Source of the DNA: Nocardioides sp. S-1144
GTDB taxonomy: Bacteria > Actinomycetota > Actinomycetes > Propionibacteriales > Nocardioidaceae
Assembly: GCF_005954645.2 (NCBI RefSeq)
Contig: NZ_CP040695.2
Span: 3,720,001 to 3,784,000 of the forward strand
Direction: 5' to 3'
DNA length: 64,000 nucleotides
Shown here piece by piece: positions 10,807 through 19,375 of this stretch (positions within the stretch are counted from its first letter, which is position 1; each line of letters starts with the position of its first letter). The position numbers and the translations under genes were made by a program. Below the pieces are notes generated by a model. The model saw only the letters and a program-made list of their open reading frames with translations. It was not told where the DNA came from and ran no database searches.

Positions 10807-11547
10807 GTGCAGATGATCCTCGGCCCGACCTCGGGTGACCTCGACGACGACGCGGTGGCCGCGGCCTACCCGTGGCCCGAGGAGGGCCCCTGGGTGCGGG
10901 CGATGATGGTGACCACCCTCGATGGCGCCGCAGCCGGGCCCGACGGCACCAGCGACTCGATCTCCTCCAGCGTCGACAAGGCCGTCTTCGACGCCGTCCG
11001 GCGCTTCGCGGACGCCGTCGTGGTCGGCGCCGGCACCATCCGCGCCGAGGGCTACGGCGCGATGCGGGCCAAGCCGGCCGACGTCGGGCGACGCACCGCC
11101 GCCGGCCAGGCCGCCGCCCCGGTCATCGCGATCGTCAGCGGCTCCCTCGACCTCCCGTGGGAGTCCGAGCTGTTCACGGGCTCGACCCAGCGGCCGGTCG
11201 TGCTCACCGGCTCCGGCGCCCCTACGTCCGCGCGCGACACGGCATCCCAGCACTGCGACCTGGTGGTCGCCCCCGAGGAGCGGGTGACGCCGTCGTTCGT
11301 CGTCGACACCCTCGTCGCACGCGGCCTGCGGCGCATCGTCTGCGAGGGCGGTCCGAGCCTGCTCGAGCGGTTCGTCGCCGAGGGCCGGCTCGACGAGGCC
11401 GACATCACCGTCTCCCCCGTCTTCGCCGGCCTCACCGAGCGCGCGGGTGGCGCCCAGGACGCGGTGCGCCACTTCGACCTGGCCCACGTGATCCACGCCG
11501 AGGGCTTCCTGATGAACCGCTACCTGGCTCCCGGCGGCGGCCGGTGA
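10807..11547 (+). CDS. RibD C-terminal-type pyrimidine/pteridine reductase
   Basis: Cytoplasmic protein of 246 residues of the RibD_C (dihydrofolate-reductase-fold) family. Members reduce a diaminouracil ribosyl phosphate in riboflavin synthesis or related pteridine substrates with NADPH. The conserved stretches RAMMVTTLDGAAAGPDG, VVVGAGTIRAEGYG and RIVCEGGPSLL match the family. It has no deaminase domain, so it is a stand-alone reductase and not full-length RibD. GTG at 10807 is chosen for the hexamer spacing; ATG at 10813 is the alternative. Its stop overlaps the start of a DHPS-like gene (GTGA), so the two are cotranslated and may act on related pterin-like compounds. No other riboflavin genes are nearby. 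Confidence 0.82.
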   Translation: MQMILGPTSGDLDDDAVAAAYPWPEEGPWVRAMMVTTLDGAAAGPDGTSDSISSSVDKAVFDAVRRFADAVVVGAGTIRAEGYGAMRAKPADVGRRTAAGQAAAPVIAIVSGSLDLPWESELFTGSTQRPVVLTGSGAPTSARDTASQHCDLVVAPEERVTPSFVVDTLVARGLRRIVCEGGPSLLERFVAEGRLDEADITVSPVFAGLTERAGGAQDAVRHFDLAHVIHAEGFLMNRYLAPGGGR

Positions 11548-12452
11548 TCCGGCTCGCCGACCTCGCCCGGCTGGCCGCCGAGCACGCCGACGACCTCGCC
11601 GCCCTCGACCGGCCGATCGCGCCGCTGGAGGTCGCCGGGCGCAGCTTCGACACCGACGTCCGCCCGGCCGTGATGGGGGTCGTCAACCTCTCGCGCGACT
11701 CCACCTACCGCGAGAGCGTCGTGACGTCGTCCGAGTCCGCGCTGCGCCGCGCCCGCGTGCTGGTGGCCCAGGGCGCCGACTTCGTCGACCTCGGCGCCGA
11801 GTCCAGCGACGCGACGTCGGTGCGGGTGGACGCCGCCGAGCAGGCCGCGCGACTCACGCCGCTCATCCGCGAGCTCGCCGCCGAGGGCGTACTGGTCTCG
11901 ATCGAGAGCTACGAGCCGGCGGCGGTCCGGGCCGGCCTCGAGGCCGGCGCCCGCATCGTCAACCTGACCGGGTCGGCCCACGACGCGGCCATGTTCGACC
12001 TCGCCGCCGCGCACGGCGCCGCCGTGGTGCTGTGCCACGTGCTCGGTCCGCACGCCCGCGACCTCGACCCCGCCGCGGCGGGCCCGTCGTCCGACCCGCT
12101 GGCCGGCATGCTCGACGGGTTCGCCCGCCGGATCGACGACGCCCGCGCCCGCGGCGTCACCGCGCTCGTCGTCGACCCCGGGGCCGGCTTCGGCTTCTCG
12201 CTCGGCGACCAGCGCGCCCGCGTGCGCCACCAGGCCCGGATGCTCGTGCAGTCGTTCCGGCTGCGCAGCCTCGGCGTCCCGGTCTGCCACTCGGTGCCGC
12301 ACTCCTTCGAGCTGTTCGAGGAGCAGTTCCGCACCGCCGAGGGCTTCTTCACCGTCCTGGCCCACCTCGGCGGCACCGGCGTCTACCGCACGCACGAGGT
12401 GCCGCACGTCGTGGCCGTCCTCGGAGCCCTCGACGCGCTCGACGTCGACTGA
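11544..12452 (+). CDS. dihydropteroate-synthase-like pterin-binding protein (divergent)
   Basis: TIM-barrel protein of 302 residues related to dihydropteroate synthase, but unlikely to be the housekeeping FolP. The pterin-loop motif reads MGVVNLSRDS (44-53), where FolP has GxLNVTPDSFSDGG. FolP's GGESTRPG is GAESSDATS, and DPGxGFGK is DPGAGFGFS (211-219), losing the lysine. The SRK near 250 is VPHSF, while the C-terminal RxH pair survives as R282 and H284. Thus part of the pterin pocket remains but the pABA/pyrophosphate residues are missing. It starts at GTG 11544 inside the stop of the RibD-like gene. A role in a modified pterin or one-carbon pathway is inference; a non-enzymatic binding role is also possible. 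Confidence 0.75.
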   Translation: MIRLADLARLAAEHADDLAALDRPIAPLEVAGRSFDTDVRPAVMGVVNLSRDSTYRESVVTSSESALRRARVLVAQGADFVDLGAESSDATSVRVDAAEQAARLTPLIRELAAEGVLVSIESYEPAAVRAGLEAGARIVNLTGSAHDAAMFDLAAAHGAAVVLCHVLGPHARDLDPAAAGPSSDPLAGMLDGFARRIDDARARGVTALVVDPGAGFGFSLGDQRARVRHQARMLVQSFRLRSLGVPVCHSVPHSFELFEEQFRTAEGFFTVLAHLGGTGVYRTHEVPHVVAVLGALDALDVD

Positions 12453-12456
12453 CGCG

Positions 12457-13398
12457 TCAGCGGCGCAGCAGCCGCCCGACCCGCTCGACGACGTCGTCGA
12501 GGGCGGCGGCGGCCGCGGGGCTCATCGGCCCCATGTCGATGAACCCGTGCACCAGCCCGTCGTAGCGGACGGTCTCGACCGGCACCCCGGCCCGCTCGAG
12601 GAGCGCGGCGTAGGCCTCGCCCTCGTCGCGCAGCGGGTCGTACTCGACGGTGACGACGAGCGCCGGCGCGAGGTCGCCGTCGACGGCGGCCAGGTCGGCC
12701 AGCAGCGGCGAGTGCCGGGGGTCGGCCCGGTCGGCCCGGTCGGCCCGGTCGGCATCGTGACCGAGGTAGTGCCCCCCGAACCAGCCCATCGTGGCCAGGT
12801 CGAGGAAGTAGCCCTCGGCGTTCTCGGTGCGCGAGGGGTAGTCGCCGGTCATGTGGGTGGCCGGGTACAGGAGCACCTGGGCGTCGACCCGGCTGCCGAG
12901 CTCGAGCGCGGCGACGGCGGCCAGGTTGCCGCCGGCGGAGTCGCCGCCGACCGCGAGGACCTCGCCCCCGCCGAGCTCGCCGCGGTGCTCGTCGGCCCAC
13001 CGGACGGCGGCCAGCGCGTCGTCGACGGCCGCCGGGAAGCGCGCCTCCGGTGCGAGGCGGTAGTCGATCGCGAGCACCACGACCGCCGCGCCGGCGCACA
13101 GCCGCCGGCAGGTCTGGTCGTGGGTGTCGAGGTCACCGATCACGAAGCCGCCGCCGTGCAGGTAGACCAGCGTCGGGAGCGGCCCGTCGTCGACCGGCCG
13201 GTACAGCCGCGCCGGCCGTCCGGCGACCTCGGTCTCCTCGACGCTGCCGACCGGCACGCGGGTCTCCGGCGTGACGAGGTCGACCGTCATCGACCGCAGC
13301 GCCCGCCGCGCGTCGTCCGGCGTCCCCTCCGACATCGGCGGGTACGGCGAGCCGTCGATCAGCTGCAGCAGGGAGGCGATCCCGGGGTCCAGAGGCAT
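12457..13398 (-). CDS. alpha/beta hydrolase, HSL/family IV esterase
   Basis: Cytoplasmic carboxylesterase/lipase of 313 residues of the hormone-sensitive-lipase group. The oxyanion motif HGGG is at 81-84, the nucleophile elbow GDSAGG at 152-157 (S154), and EYDPLRDEG supplies the acid with HGF for the histidine near the C-terminus. A short in-frame repeat in the DNA (about 12721-12750, 9-bp units) encodes repeated Ala-Asp-Arg in a loop before PRHSPLL, which looks like a recent slippage expansion. The start at 13398 is supported by TACAGT at leaderless spacing. It ends 4 bases from the convergent DHPS-like gene. Short-chain acyl esters are the likely substrates. Confidence 0.9.
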   Translation of the reverse strand: MPLDPGIASLLQLIDGSPYPPMSEGTPDDARRALRSMTVDLVTPETRVPVGSVEETEVAGRPARLYRPVDDGPLPTLVYLHGGGFVIGDLDTHDQTCRRLCAGAAVVVLAIDYRLAPEARFPAAVDDALAAVRWADEHRGELGGGEVLAVGGDSAGGNLAAVAALELGSRVDAQVLLYPATHMTGDYPSRTENAEGYFLDLATMGWFGGHYLGHDADRADRADRADPRHSPLLADLAAVDGDLAPALVVTVEYDPLRDEGEAYAALLERAGVPVETVRYDGLVHGFIDMGPMSPAAAAALDDVVERVGRLLRR

Positions 13399-13404
13399 GC
13401 CGCG

Positions 13405-13410
13405 ACTGTA
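13405..13410 (-). promoter_or_regulatory. -10-like hexamer TACAGT, leaderless start
   Basis: TACAGT ends 6 bases before the ATG at 13398 on the minus strand, with no Shine-Dalgarno between. Confidence 0.6.
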
Positions 13411-13534
13411 GCCACGCCCCCTCCCACGTCGCACCACGCGGAGCTCTCGCGACGGTTCCCAGCGGTTCCCCTCGGCCGACGTCCGCGGACGACGCCCGGA
13501 CCGACGTCCAGACCGACGGGCGGGCGGTCGCCGG

Positions 13535-14392
13535 TCAGCGCAGGTTGCGGACGACGGCGGCGGCGAGCGCGTCGGCGTACCGGGCCCGGCCGGCGCGGCC
13601 GGTCATGTCGGGTGCGTCGACGGGCGAGCGCATGTTGCCGAGCTCGACCAGCACGGTCGGCACGTCGGAGAGGTTGAGGGTGCCGAGGTCGCGACGGACG
13701 TCGAGACCGTCTCCACCGGCCACGTACGTGGCGGGCGCGAAGCCCGCGGCGCGCAGCGAGCGCCGGACGTCGAGGGCCAGCCGCCGCGAGGGCCGGACGA
13801 TGTCGTCGGTCCACGGCGCCCGGTCGGGCGGGCGGATCACGTGGAACCCGTGCGCGCCGGCGGCGTACGAGCCGTCGGCGTGGATGCTCAGCTTGAGGTC
13901 GGCGTCGACGCGGTTCCCCGCCCGGCCGCGGACGTCGACGCAGGGTCCCCAGCGGCGCCCGGAGTTCGTCGTGCGCGTCGCGACGACGCGGGCCCCGAGC
14001 CGCTCGAGCCGGCGGGCGAGGAGCCGGGAGACCTGCCAGGTGAACGTCGCCTCGGGGTAGCCGGCGTCGGTCGCGGTGCCGGTGGTGTTGCACGGCTTGG
14101 TGAAGCCTCCGGCGGGGACCGGGCGCGAGACCTGCTCCGCGAAGTTCCGGTTGCCGAGCTGGTGGCCGGGGTCGAGCACGACCACCCGCCCCTGCAGCGG
14201 CCGGGCCTCGGAGCCCGCGCCCGGCGACGGCGTCGGCGGGGCGGAGGGAGAGGACGACGCCGACGACGACCGCGACGCCGGCGCGGGACCGGCGTCGCCG
14301 GCGGTGCCACCGGACCTGCCGGGGCCGCCGCCGCAGCCCGCGACCGCCAGCGACAGCGCCAGGGCCAGCGCGGCCGGGTGCGTCAGTCGCAC
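13535..14392 (-). CDS. N-acetylmuramoyl-L-alanine amidase (Amidase_3), lipoprotein
   Basis: Cell-wall hydrolase of 285 residues that cleaves the amide bond between MurNAc and the stem peptide. The N-terminus is a lipoprotein signal with lipobox AVAGC (cysteine near residue 20), followed by a Ser/Pro/Gly-rich linker to about residue 65. The Amidase_3 domain then shows VVVLDPGHQ (zinc His), KLSIHADGS (zinc His) and VLVELGNMRS (catalytic Glu). An extra cysteine pair (KPCNTT and GPCVDV) may form a disulfide. It starts 7 bases after galE stops, so it is probably cotranscribed with galE, linking envelope sugar supply to wall remodelling. Confidence 0.9.
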   Translation of the reverse strand: MRLTHPAALALALSLAVAGCGGGPGRSGGTAGDAGPAPASRSSSASSSPSAPPTPSPGAGSEARPLQGRVVVLDPGHQLGNRNFAEQVSRPVPAGGFTKPCNTTGTATDAGYPEATFTWQVSRLLARRLERLGARVVATRTTNSGRRWGPCVDVRGRAGNRVDADLKLSIHADGSYAAGAHGFHVIRPPDRAPWTDDIVRPSRRLALDVRRSLRAAGFAPATYVAGGDGLDVRRDLGTLNLSDVPTVLVELGNMRSPVDAPDMTGRAGRARYADALAAAVVRNLR

Positions 14393-14399
14393 GACGGGC

Positions 14400-15404
14400 T
14401 CACTCGTAGCCCAGGATCTCCTGGCGCTTCTCGCCCCAGGCGAGCGCCGAGGCGATGGCCTCGTCGAGGCTGAGCTCGGTGCGCCAGTCGAGCAGGGCGG
14501 CGGCGCGGTCGACGCCGGCGAAGGCCCCCGCGACGTCGCCGGGACGGGGACCGGCCTCGGTCAGGGGCACCTCGGAGCCGAAGACCCGCTGGAAGGCGGC
14601 GACCAGCTCGCGCACGGTCACGCCCGCGCCGGTGCCGACGTTGATGACGGTCGACGGCGCGTCGACCTGCGCCAGGACGTCGTCGAAGCGCTCCACGGCG
14701 CGCACGTGCGCGCGGGCGAGGTCCCAGACGTGGATGTAGTCGCGGATGCCCGTGCCGTCGCTGGTCGGCCACTCGGTGCCCGTGATCGTGAACGACGGCT
14801 TCTGGCCCCGCGCGGCGAGCACCAGCTGGCCGAGCACGTGCGAGGGCTCGCGGGCGTAGATGCCGGACTCGAGGTCGGGGTCGGAGCCGATCGGGTTGAA
14901 GTAGCGCAGGACCACCGCGCGCAGGTCGCTGGCCACCGCGAGGTCGGCGAGGACCTCCTCGATCATCCGCTTGGTGCGGGCGTACGGGGAGCCGGGCGCG
15001 AGGGCGTCGTCCTCGGTGACCTCGAAGCCCTCCTTGGTGGCGTAGAGGCTCGCCGAGGACGAGAAGAGCACCCGGTTCAGGCCGAGCGCGGCGAGCTCGT
15101 CGAAGAGCTCGAGCGACTTGGCGACGTTGTCGCGGTAGTACTCGTAGGGCTTCTCGACCGACTCCGGGACGACGATGCGGGCGGCCATGTGGATCGTGGC
15201 GTGCAGGTCGGGGTGCTCCTCGGCGATCCGGCGCAGGAGCGCCCGGTCGGCGATGTCGCCCTCGTAGAAGATCCGGTCGCGCACGAAGGCCTGCGGACCG
15301 CTGAGCAGCGAGTCGAGGACGATCGGCGTGTGGCCGGCCTCCTCGAGGGCCTTGGCGGTGATCGAACCGATGTAGCCGGCACCGCCGGTCACGAGAACCT
15401 TCAT
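14400..15404 (-). CDS. galE: UDP-glucose 4-epimerase
   Basis: Extended SDR epimerase of 334 residues interconverting UDP-glucose and UDP-galactose with bound NAD. The Rossmann motif GGAGYIGS is at 7-14, SSSASLY supplies the catalytic serine, and the YxxxK reads YARTK near residue 136. The C-terminal NVGTGAGVTVREL stretch is typical of GalE. UDP-GlcNAc as a substrate cannot be excluded. It heads a two-gene unit with the downstream amidase. The start at 15404 is supported by TAGGGT at 15411-15416 at exact leaderless spacing. Confidence 0.93.
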   Translation of the reverse strand: MKVLVTGGAGYIGSITAKALEEAGHTPIVLDSLLSGPQAFVRDRIFYEGDIADRALLRRIAEEHPDLHATIHMAARIVVPESVEKPYEYYRDNVAKSLELFDELAALGLNRVLFSSSASLYATKEGFEVTEDDALAPGSPYARTKRMIEEVLADLAVASDLRAVVLRYFNPIGSDPDLESGIYAREPSHVLGQLVLAARGQKPSFTITGTEWPTSDGTGIRDYIHVWDLARAHVRAVERFDDVLAQVDAPSTVINVGTGAGVTVRELVAAFQRVFGSEVPLTEAGPRPGDVAGAFAGVDRAAALLDWRTELSLDEAIASALAWGEKRQEILGYE

Positions 15405-15410
15405 GCCGCG

Positions 15411-15416
15411 ACCCTA
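15411..15416 (-). promoter_or_regulatory. galE: -10-like hexamer TAGGGT, leaderless start of galE
   Basis: TAGGGT ends 6 bases before the galE ATG on the minus strand, one of the clearest examples of the window's start pattern. Confidence 0.65.
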
Positions 15417-15724
15417 ACCGTCACCCGGCAGGGGTCGCGCTCGGGCCGCGGCGCCGACGACCTCCCTCACGTCGTCGGTGCCACGGCCCCGCACGTCCTT
15501 CGCTCCGGAGCACCCGCGGTCCGATGGGGGTCGGTCGCGGGAGTAGGTGGACGCCCCCATGGCGTCCGTCCGATTTCCGGGGGGGAGCACTGCCCCCAGG
15601 GTGTCGTCCGCGACCCCTGCGGGGCATCGGCTCCCAGGGCCCTCCGGACTAGTCACGAGTGACTAGGCCGACCAGCCGAACAGCCATCGGGTCCGCCCAC
15701 CGGCGCTCGGGCTCCGGTCGAGGA
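15417..15724. repeat. non-coding gap with several inverted repeats
   Basis: No convincing gene. It holds an 18-bp palindrome at 15649-15666 (arms CTAGTCAC/GTGACTAG, 2-base centre), a 12-bp inverted repeat with arms 15428-15439 and 15609-15620 (GCAGGGGTCGCG and its complement), a hairpin with 7-bp arms GGACGCC/GGCGTCC near 15552-15570, and a G5/C5 hairpin near 15582-15599. Together they could be a structured RNA or operator region between the rmlA end and galE. No tRNA or riboswitch consensus that I know fits. Confidence 0.4.
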
Positions 15725-16606
15725 TCAGCCCGGCTCGGTCTGCTGCTCGTGGAGGAGGTCGAGCAGGTAGGCCCCGTAGCCGCTCTTGAGCAGGCCCTCG
15801 GCGAGGGCGGCGAGCTGGGTGTCGTCGATCAGCCCCATCCGCCAGGCGACCTCCTCCGGGGCGCCGACCTTGGTGCCCTGCCGGGCCTCGACGGCGCGCA
15901 CGAAGTTGCTGGCGTCGTTGAGGTCGTCGAAGGTCCCGGTGTCGAGCCAGGCCGACCCGCGCGGCAGCACCTCGACCTGCAGCCGGCCCTCCGCGAGGTA
16001 GAGCCGGTTGAGGTCGGTGATCTCGAGCTCGCCGCGCGCCGAGGGCTGCAGGCCCTTGGCCTTCTCGACGACGTCGGCACCGTAGAAGTACAGGCCCGGG
16101 ACGGCGTAGCGGCTGCGCGGGGCGGCCGGCTTCTCCTCCAGCGAGATCGCCGTGCCGCCGGCGTCGAACTCCACGACGCCGTACGCCGTGGGGTCGGCGA
16201 CGCGGTAGCCGAAGACGGCCGCGCCGTCGAGGTCGGAGAACCGGCGCAGCCGGGTGCCGAGCCCGGCGCCGTGGAAGATGTTGTCGCCGAGGACCAGGCC
16301 GACCGGCTCGCCGCCGATGTGGCCCTCGCCGATGAGGAACGCCTGGGCCAGGCCGTCGGGCGAGGGCTGGACGGCGTAGGAGATCGAGATCCCGAACCGC
16401 GAGCCGTCGCCGAGGAGACGGACGAACTGCTCGGCCTCGTGCGGGGTGGTGATCACCAGCACGTCGGTGATCCCCGCGAGCATCAGCGTCGACAGCGGGT
16501 AGTGGATCATCGGCTTGTCGTAGACCGGCATCAGCTGCTTGCTCACCGCGTGGGTGATCGGGTGCAGCCGGCTTCCGGTGCCGCCGGCCAGGATGATGCC
16601 GCGCAT
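15725..16606 (-). CDS. rmlA: glucose-1-phosphate thymidylyltransferase
   Basis: Nucleotidyltransferase of 293 residues that joins dTTP and glucose-1-phosphate to dTDP-glucose, the first step of dTDP-L-rhamnose synthesis. The N-terminal [13 protein letters not shown] signature and [18 protein letters not shown] are diagnostic for RmlA, with FLIGEGHIG and LGDNIFHG further on. Length matches the short RmlA form. ATG at 16606 follows a GAGGAG ribosome-binding site; the open frame upstream has no similarity. RmlB and an RmlC-RmlD fusion lie 13 kb away on the other strand, so the pathway is complete but split. Confidence 0.96.
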   Translation of the reverse strand: MRGIILAGGTGSRLHPITHAVSKQLMPVYDKPMIHYPLSTLMLAGITDVLVITTPHEAEQFVRLLGDGSRFGISISYAVQPSPDGLAQAFLIGEGHIGGEPVGLVLGDNIFHGAGLGTRLRRFSDLDGAAVFGYRVADPTAYGVVEFDAGGTAISLEEKPAAPRSRYAVPGLYFYGADVVEKAKGLQPSARGELEITDLNRLYLAEGRLQVEVLPRGSAWLDTGTFDDLNDASNFVRAVEARQGTKVGAPEEVAWRMGLIDDTQLAALAEGLLKSGYGAYLLDLLHEQQTEPG

Positions 16607-16759
16607 GGTGCTCCTCGTCTCGTGGCCGCGACCGCGATGCGGGTCATCGGGTCGTGGGGACACAGCATGCCCGACGCGGCGGTGCGACCACCGGCGACCG
16701 GACCGAGCCGCGCATACCCACAAGACGTGAAAAAACCCGGCGGTCGTCGGTGGCGGACC

Positions 16760-16765
16760 TAGCGT
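16760..16765 (+). promoter_or_regulatory. possible -10 TAGCGT for the sugar transferase
   Basis: TAGCGT fits TAnnnT in the 284-base gap before the priming transferase and would give a leader of about 120 bases. The -35 is unclear, so this is tentative. Confidence 0.25.
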
Positions 16766-16890
16766 CGTCCCTGTCCGCGGGGGGCGACACCGGCTCCAGG
16801 CACTCGGGGTCCGACAGGCACGGCGACGGCGACGTCGTCGCCTCCTCCAGCGCGCTCGCAGCACGAGCGCCGCACGCGAGGGGGAAACGC

Positions 16891-18354
16891 ATGTCGCTGC
16901 TGGTGCACCGGGTGGGCGGCGGGTCACGCCTGCGCGTCCCGCTGCCGTCGCGGACCCTGCTGTACCTCCCGGGAACCGCCTTCACCCTCGACGCCGCGAT
17001 CGTCGTCCTGGCCACGCTGGCCGCCGTGGTCGGCCGCGAGCGGTGGCACCTGCTGTCCGCCGGGGCCGGGCTCACCGAGCAGATGGGCCACGCCGGACCG
17101 CTGCTGGTCGCCGGCTGGCTGGGGGCCATCTGGCTCGCCGGGGGCTACGCGACCAGCCTCTTCGACGCCGGCACCGACGAGTTCCGTCGCGTCGCCCGGG
17201 CCACCTTCGCCACGGCGGCCGCGGTCGGCATCGGCGCGTTCCTGCTCGATCTCCCGCTGTCGCGCGACTTCTTCGTGCTCGCCTTCGGCCTCGGCGTCCC
17301 GGCCCTGCTGTGCGGACGGCTCGCGCTGCGCCGCGCGGTGCAGCGGGCCCGCAGGCACGGCGCCCTGTCGCACAGCGTGCTGATCGCCGGCCTCCCCGGC
17401 TCGATCGACGAGGTCGCCACCGTCCTGGGCCGTGAGTCCGGCCTCGGGTACCGCGTGGTCGGCGCGCTGACGCCGACGGTCTCGGTCACCGACACCGCGT
17501 GCGGCGTCCCGGTGCTGGGCCTGTGCACCGACGTCGTCGAGCAGGTGCGGCGCTCCGGTGCCGACGTCGTCTTCTTCGCCAGCGGGGGCGTGTCGTCGTC
17601 GGTCGAGATGCGCCGGCTGGCCTGGGACCTCGAGCGCGAGGGCGTCCAGGTGATCGTGGCCCCGAGCGTGTCCGACGTCTCCGGCGAGCGGGTGCACGTG
17701 CGTCCGGTCGGCGGTCTCCCGCTCATCCACATCGACCCGACCGGCACCATCGACGCCGTCCGGTGGGGCAAGCGGCTCTTCGACGTCCTCGGGGCGGCGG
17801 CGCTGATCCTCGCCCTGTCCCCCGTGCTCGTCGTCGCGGCGCTCCGCATCCGGGCGCACGACGGTGGTCCGGTGCTGTTCCGCCAGGTCCGGATCGGCCG
17901 CGACGGCCGGGCGTTCCCGTGCCTCAAGCTGCGCACGATGGTGGTCGACGCCGAGGCGCACCTGGCGCGCCTGCACGCCGAGACCGGCCACGCCGAGGGG
18001 CTGTTCAAGATGGCCGGCGACCCGCGGATCACCCGGCCGGGCGCCTTCCTGCGCCGGTTCTCCATCGACGAGCTGCCCCAGCTGTTCAACGTCCTGCGCG
18101 GCGAGATGAGCCTGGTCGGCCCGCGACCGCCGCTGCCCACCGAGGTCGCGACCTACGACGACATCACCTCGCGCCGGCTCAACGTGCGACCCGGCATGAC
18201 CGGGCTGTGGCAGGTCTCCGGCCGCTCCGACCTCTCGTGGAGCGAGGCCGTCCGCCTCGACCTCTTCTACGTCGACAACTGGTCGATGTTCCGGGACCTC
18301 TCGATCCTGGCGAAGACCTTCGGCGCCGTCGTCGGCTCCCGCGGGGCGTACTAG
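16891..18354 (+). CDS. polyprenyl-phosphate sugar-1-phosphate transferase (WbaP/CpsE type)
   Basis: Membrane enzyme of 487 residues that starts exopolysaccharide or glycan assembly by moving a sugar-1-phosphate from a nucleotide sugar to undecaprenyl/decaprenyl phosphate. Four or five N-terminal helices (about 25-160) precede a CoA-binding-like Rossmann region (165-290). A last membrane segment ([20 protein letters not shown]) then leads to the bacterial sugar transferase domain with [26 protein letters not shown] and [17 protein letters not shown] at 16891 follows GAGGGGG. It sits between rmlA and gmd, consistent with a surface polysaccharide locus, although no polymerase, flippase or other glycosyltransferase is in view. 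Confidence 0.93.
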   Translation: MSLLVHRVGGGSRLRVPLPSRTLLYLPGTAFTLDAAIVVLATLAAVVGRERWHLLSAGAGLTEQMGHAGPLLVAGWLGAIWLAGGYATSLFDAGTDEFRRVARATFATAAAVGIGAFLLDLPLSRDFFVLAFGLGVPALLCGRLALRRAVQRARRHGALSHSVLIAGLPGSIDEVATVLGRESGLGYRVVGALTPTVSVTDTACGVPVLGLCTDVVEQVRRSGADVVFFASGGVSSSVEMRRLAWDLEREGVQVIVAPSVSDVSGERVHVRPVGGLPLIHIDPTGTIDAVRWGKRLFDVLGAAALILALSPVLVVAALRIRAHDGGPVLFRQVRIGRDGRAFPCLKLRTMVVDAEAHLARLHAETGHAEGLFKMAGDPRITRPGAFLRRFSIDELPQLFNVLRGEMSLVGPRPPLPTEVATYDDITSRRLNVRPGMTGLWQVSGRSDLSWSEAVRLDLFYVDNWSMFRDLSILAKTFGAVVGSRGAY

Positions 18355-18378
18355 GAGCACCGGGCGCCGCCGCCCTGA

Positions 18379-18384
18379 CAGGAT
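18379..18384 (+). promoter_or_regulatory. gmd: -10-like hexamer CAGGAT, leaderless start of gmd
   Basis: CAGGAT ends 6 bases before the ATG at 18391. The same hexamer with the same spacing precedes the genes at 20487 and 51105. Confidence 0.5.
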
Positions 18385-18390
18385 GAGCGC

Positions 18391-19371
18391 ATGCCGAGCG
18401 CGCTCATCACCGGGATCACCGGCCAGGACGGCCTGTACCTCGCCGAGCTCCTGGTGGCCAAGGGCTACGACGTCCACGGGCTGATCCGCGGCCAGAACAA
18501 CCCCAAGCTCGACCTGGTGCGGGAGCTGCTCCCGACCGTCACGCTGCACAACGGCGACCTCACCGACATGTCGAGCCTGATCCGCGCGCTGCGCGACTCC
18601 GACCCCGACGAGGTCTACAACCTCGGTGCCGTCTCGTTCGTCGCCTACTCGTGGGAGCAGGCCGCGCTCACGACCGACGTGACCGCCAAGGGGGTGCTGA
18701 CGCTGCTGGAGTCGTTGCGGCTCCACACCGGCGACGACCCGAGCCGGGTGCGGTTCTACCAGGCGTCGAGCTCGGAGATGTTCGGGAAGGTGCAGGAGGT
18801 CCCGCAGCACGAGCGGACGCTGCTGTGGCCCCGCTCGCCGTACGGCGTCGCGAAGGTCTACGGGCACTACATGACGCTCAACTACCGCGAGTCCTACGGC
18901 ATGCACGCCTCGTCGGGCATCCTCTTCAACCACGAGTCGCCGCGGCGCGGACCGGAGTTCGTGACCCGCAAGGTGTCGCAGGCCGTCGCCCGGATCCACC
19001 TGGGGCTCCAGGAGGAGATCGTGATGGGCAACCTCGACGCCCAGCGCGACTGGGGTTTTGCCGGCGACTACGTCGAGGCGATGTGGCTGATGCTGCAGCA
19101 GCCGGCCGGCGACGACTACGTGATCGCGACCGGTCAGACCCACTCGGTGCGCGAGTTCGTGCAGGCGGCGTTCGCGCACGTCGGGATCGAGGACTGGGAG
19201 CGGCACGTGCGCCACGACCCCCGCTTCATGCGGCCCGCGGAGGTCGACCAGCTCGTCGGCGACGCCGGCAAGGCCCGCGAGGTGCTCGGGTGGAAGCCGC
19301 GGGTCGGGTTCGACGAGCTGGTCCGGATGATGGTCGACGCCGACATCGAGGCCGCCCGGTCGGGCTGGTGA
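18391..19371 (+). CDS. gmd: GDP-mannose 4,6-dehydratase
   Basis: Extended SDR enzyme of 326 residues converting GDP-D-mannose to GDP-4-keto-6-deoxymannose. The signature [16 protein letters not shown], the catalytic SSSEMFG and YGVAKVYGH (YxxxK), then [16 protein letters not shown] and the [19 protein letters not shown] block are all classical Gmd. It is slightly shorter than the common 340-370 residues. A second Gmd-like gene starts 4 bases downstream, so the two are translated together. The product would feed GDP-rhamnose, GDP-fucose or GDP-perosamine, but no reductase or aminotransferase of those branches is visible in the window. Confidence 0.93.
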   Translation: MPSALITGITGQDGLYLAELLVAKGYDVHGLIRGQNNPKLDLVRELLPTVTLHNGDLTDMSSLIRALRDSDPDEVYNLGAVSFVAYSWEQAALTTDVTAKGVLTLLESLRLHTGDDPSRVRFYQASSSEMFGKVQEVPQHERTLLWPRSPYGVAKVYGHYMTLNYRESYGMHASSGILFNHESPRRGPEFVTRKVSQAVARIHLGLQEEIVMGNLDAQRDWGFAGDYVEAMWLMLQQPAGDDYVIATGQTHSVREFVQAAFAHVGIEDWERHVRHDPRFMRPAEVDQLVGDAGKAREVLGWKPRVGFDELVRMMVDADIEAARSGW

Positions 19372-19375
19372 ACCG

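Noticed and set aside
15601..15666. c-di-AMP (ydaO) riboswitch before galE-amidase
   Set aside because: The conserved ydaO cores are absent and galE appears leaderless with a promoter inside 15411-15416.
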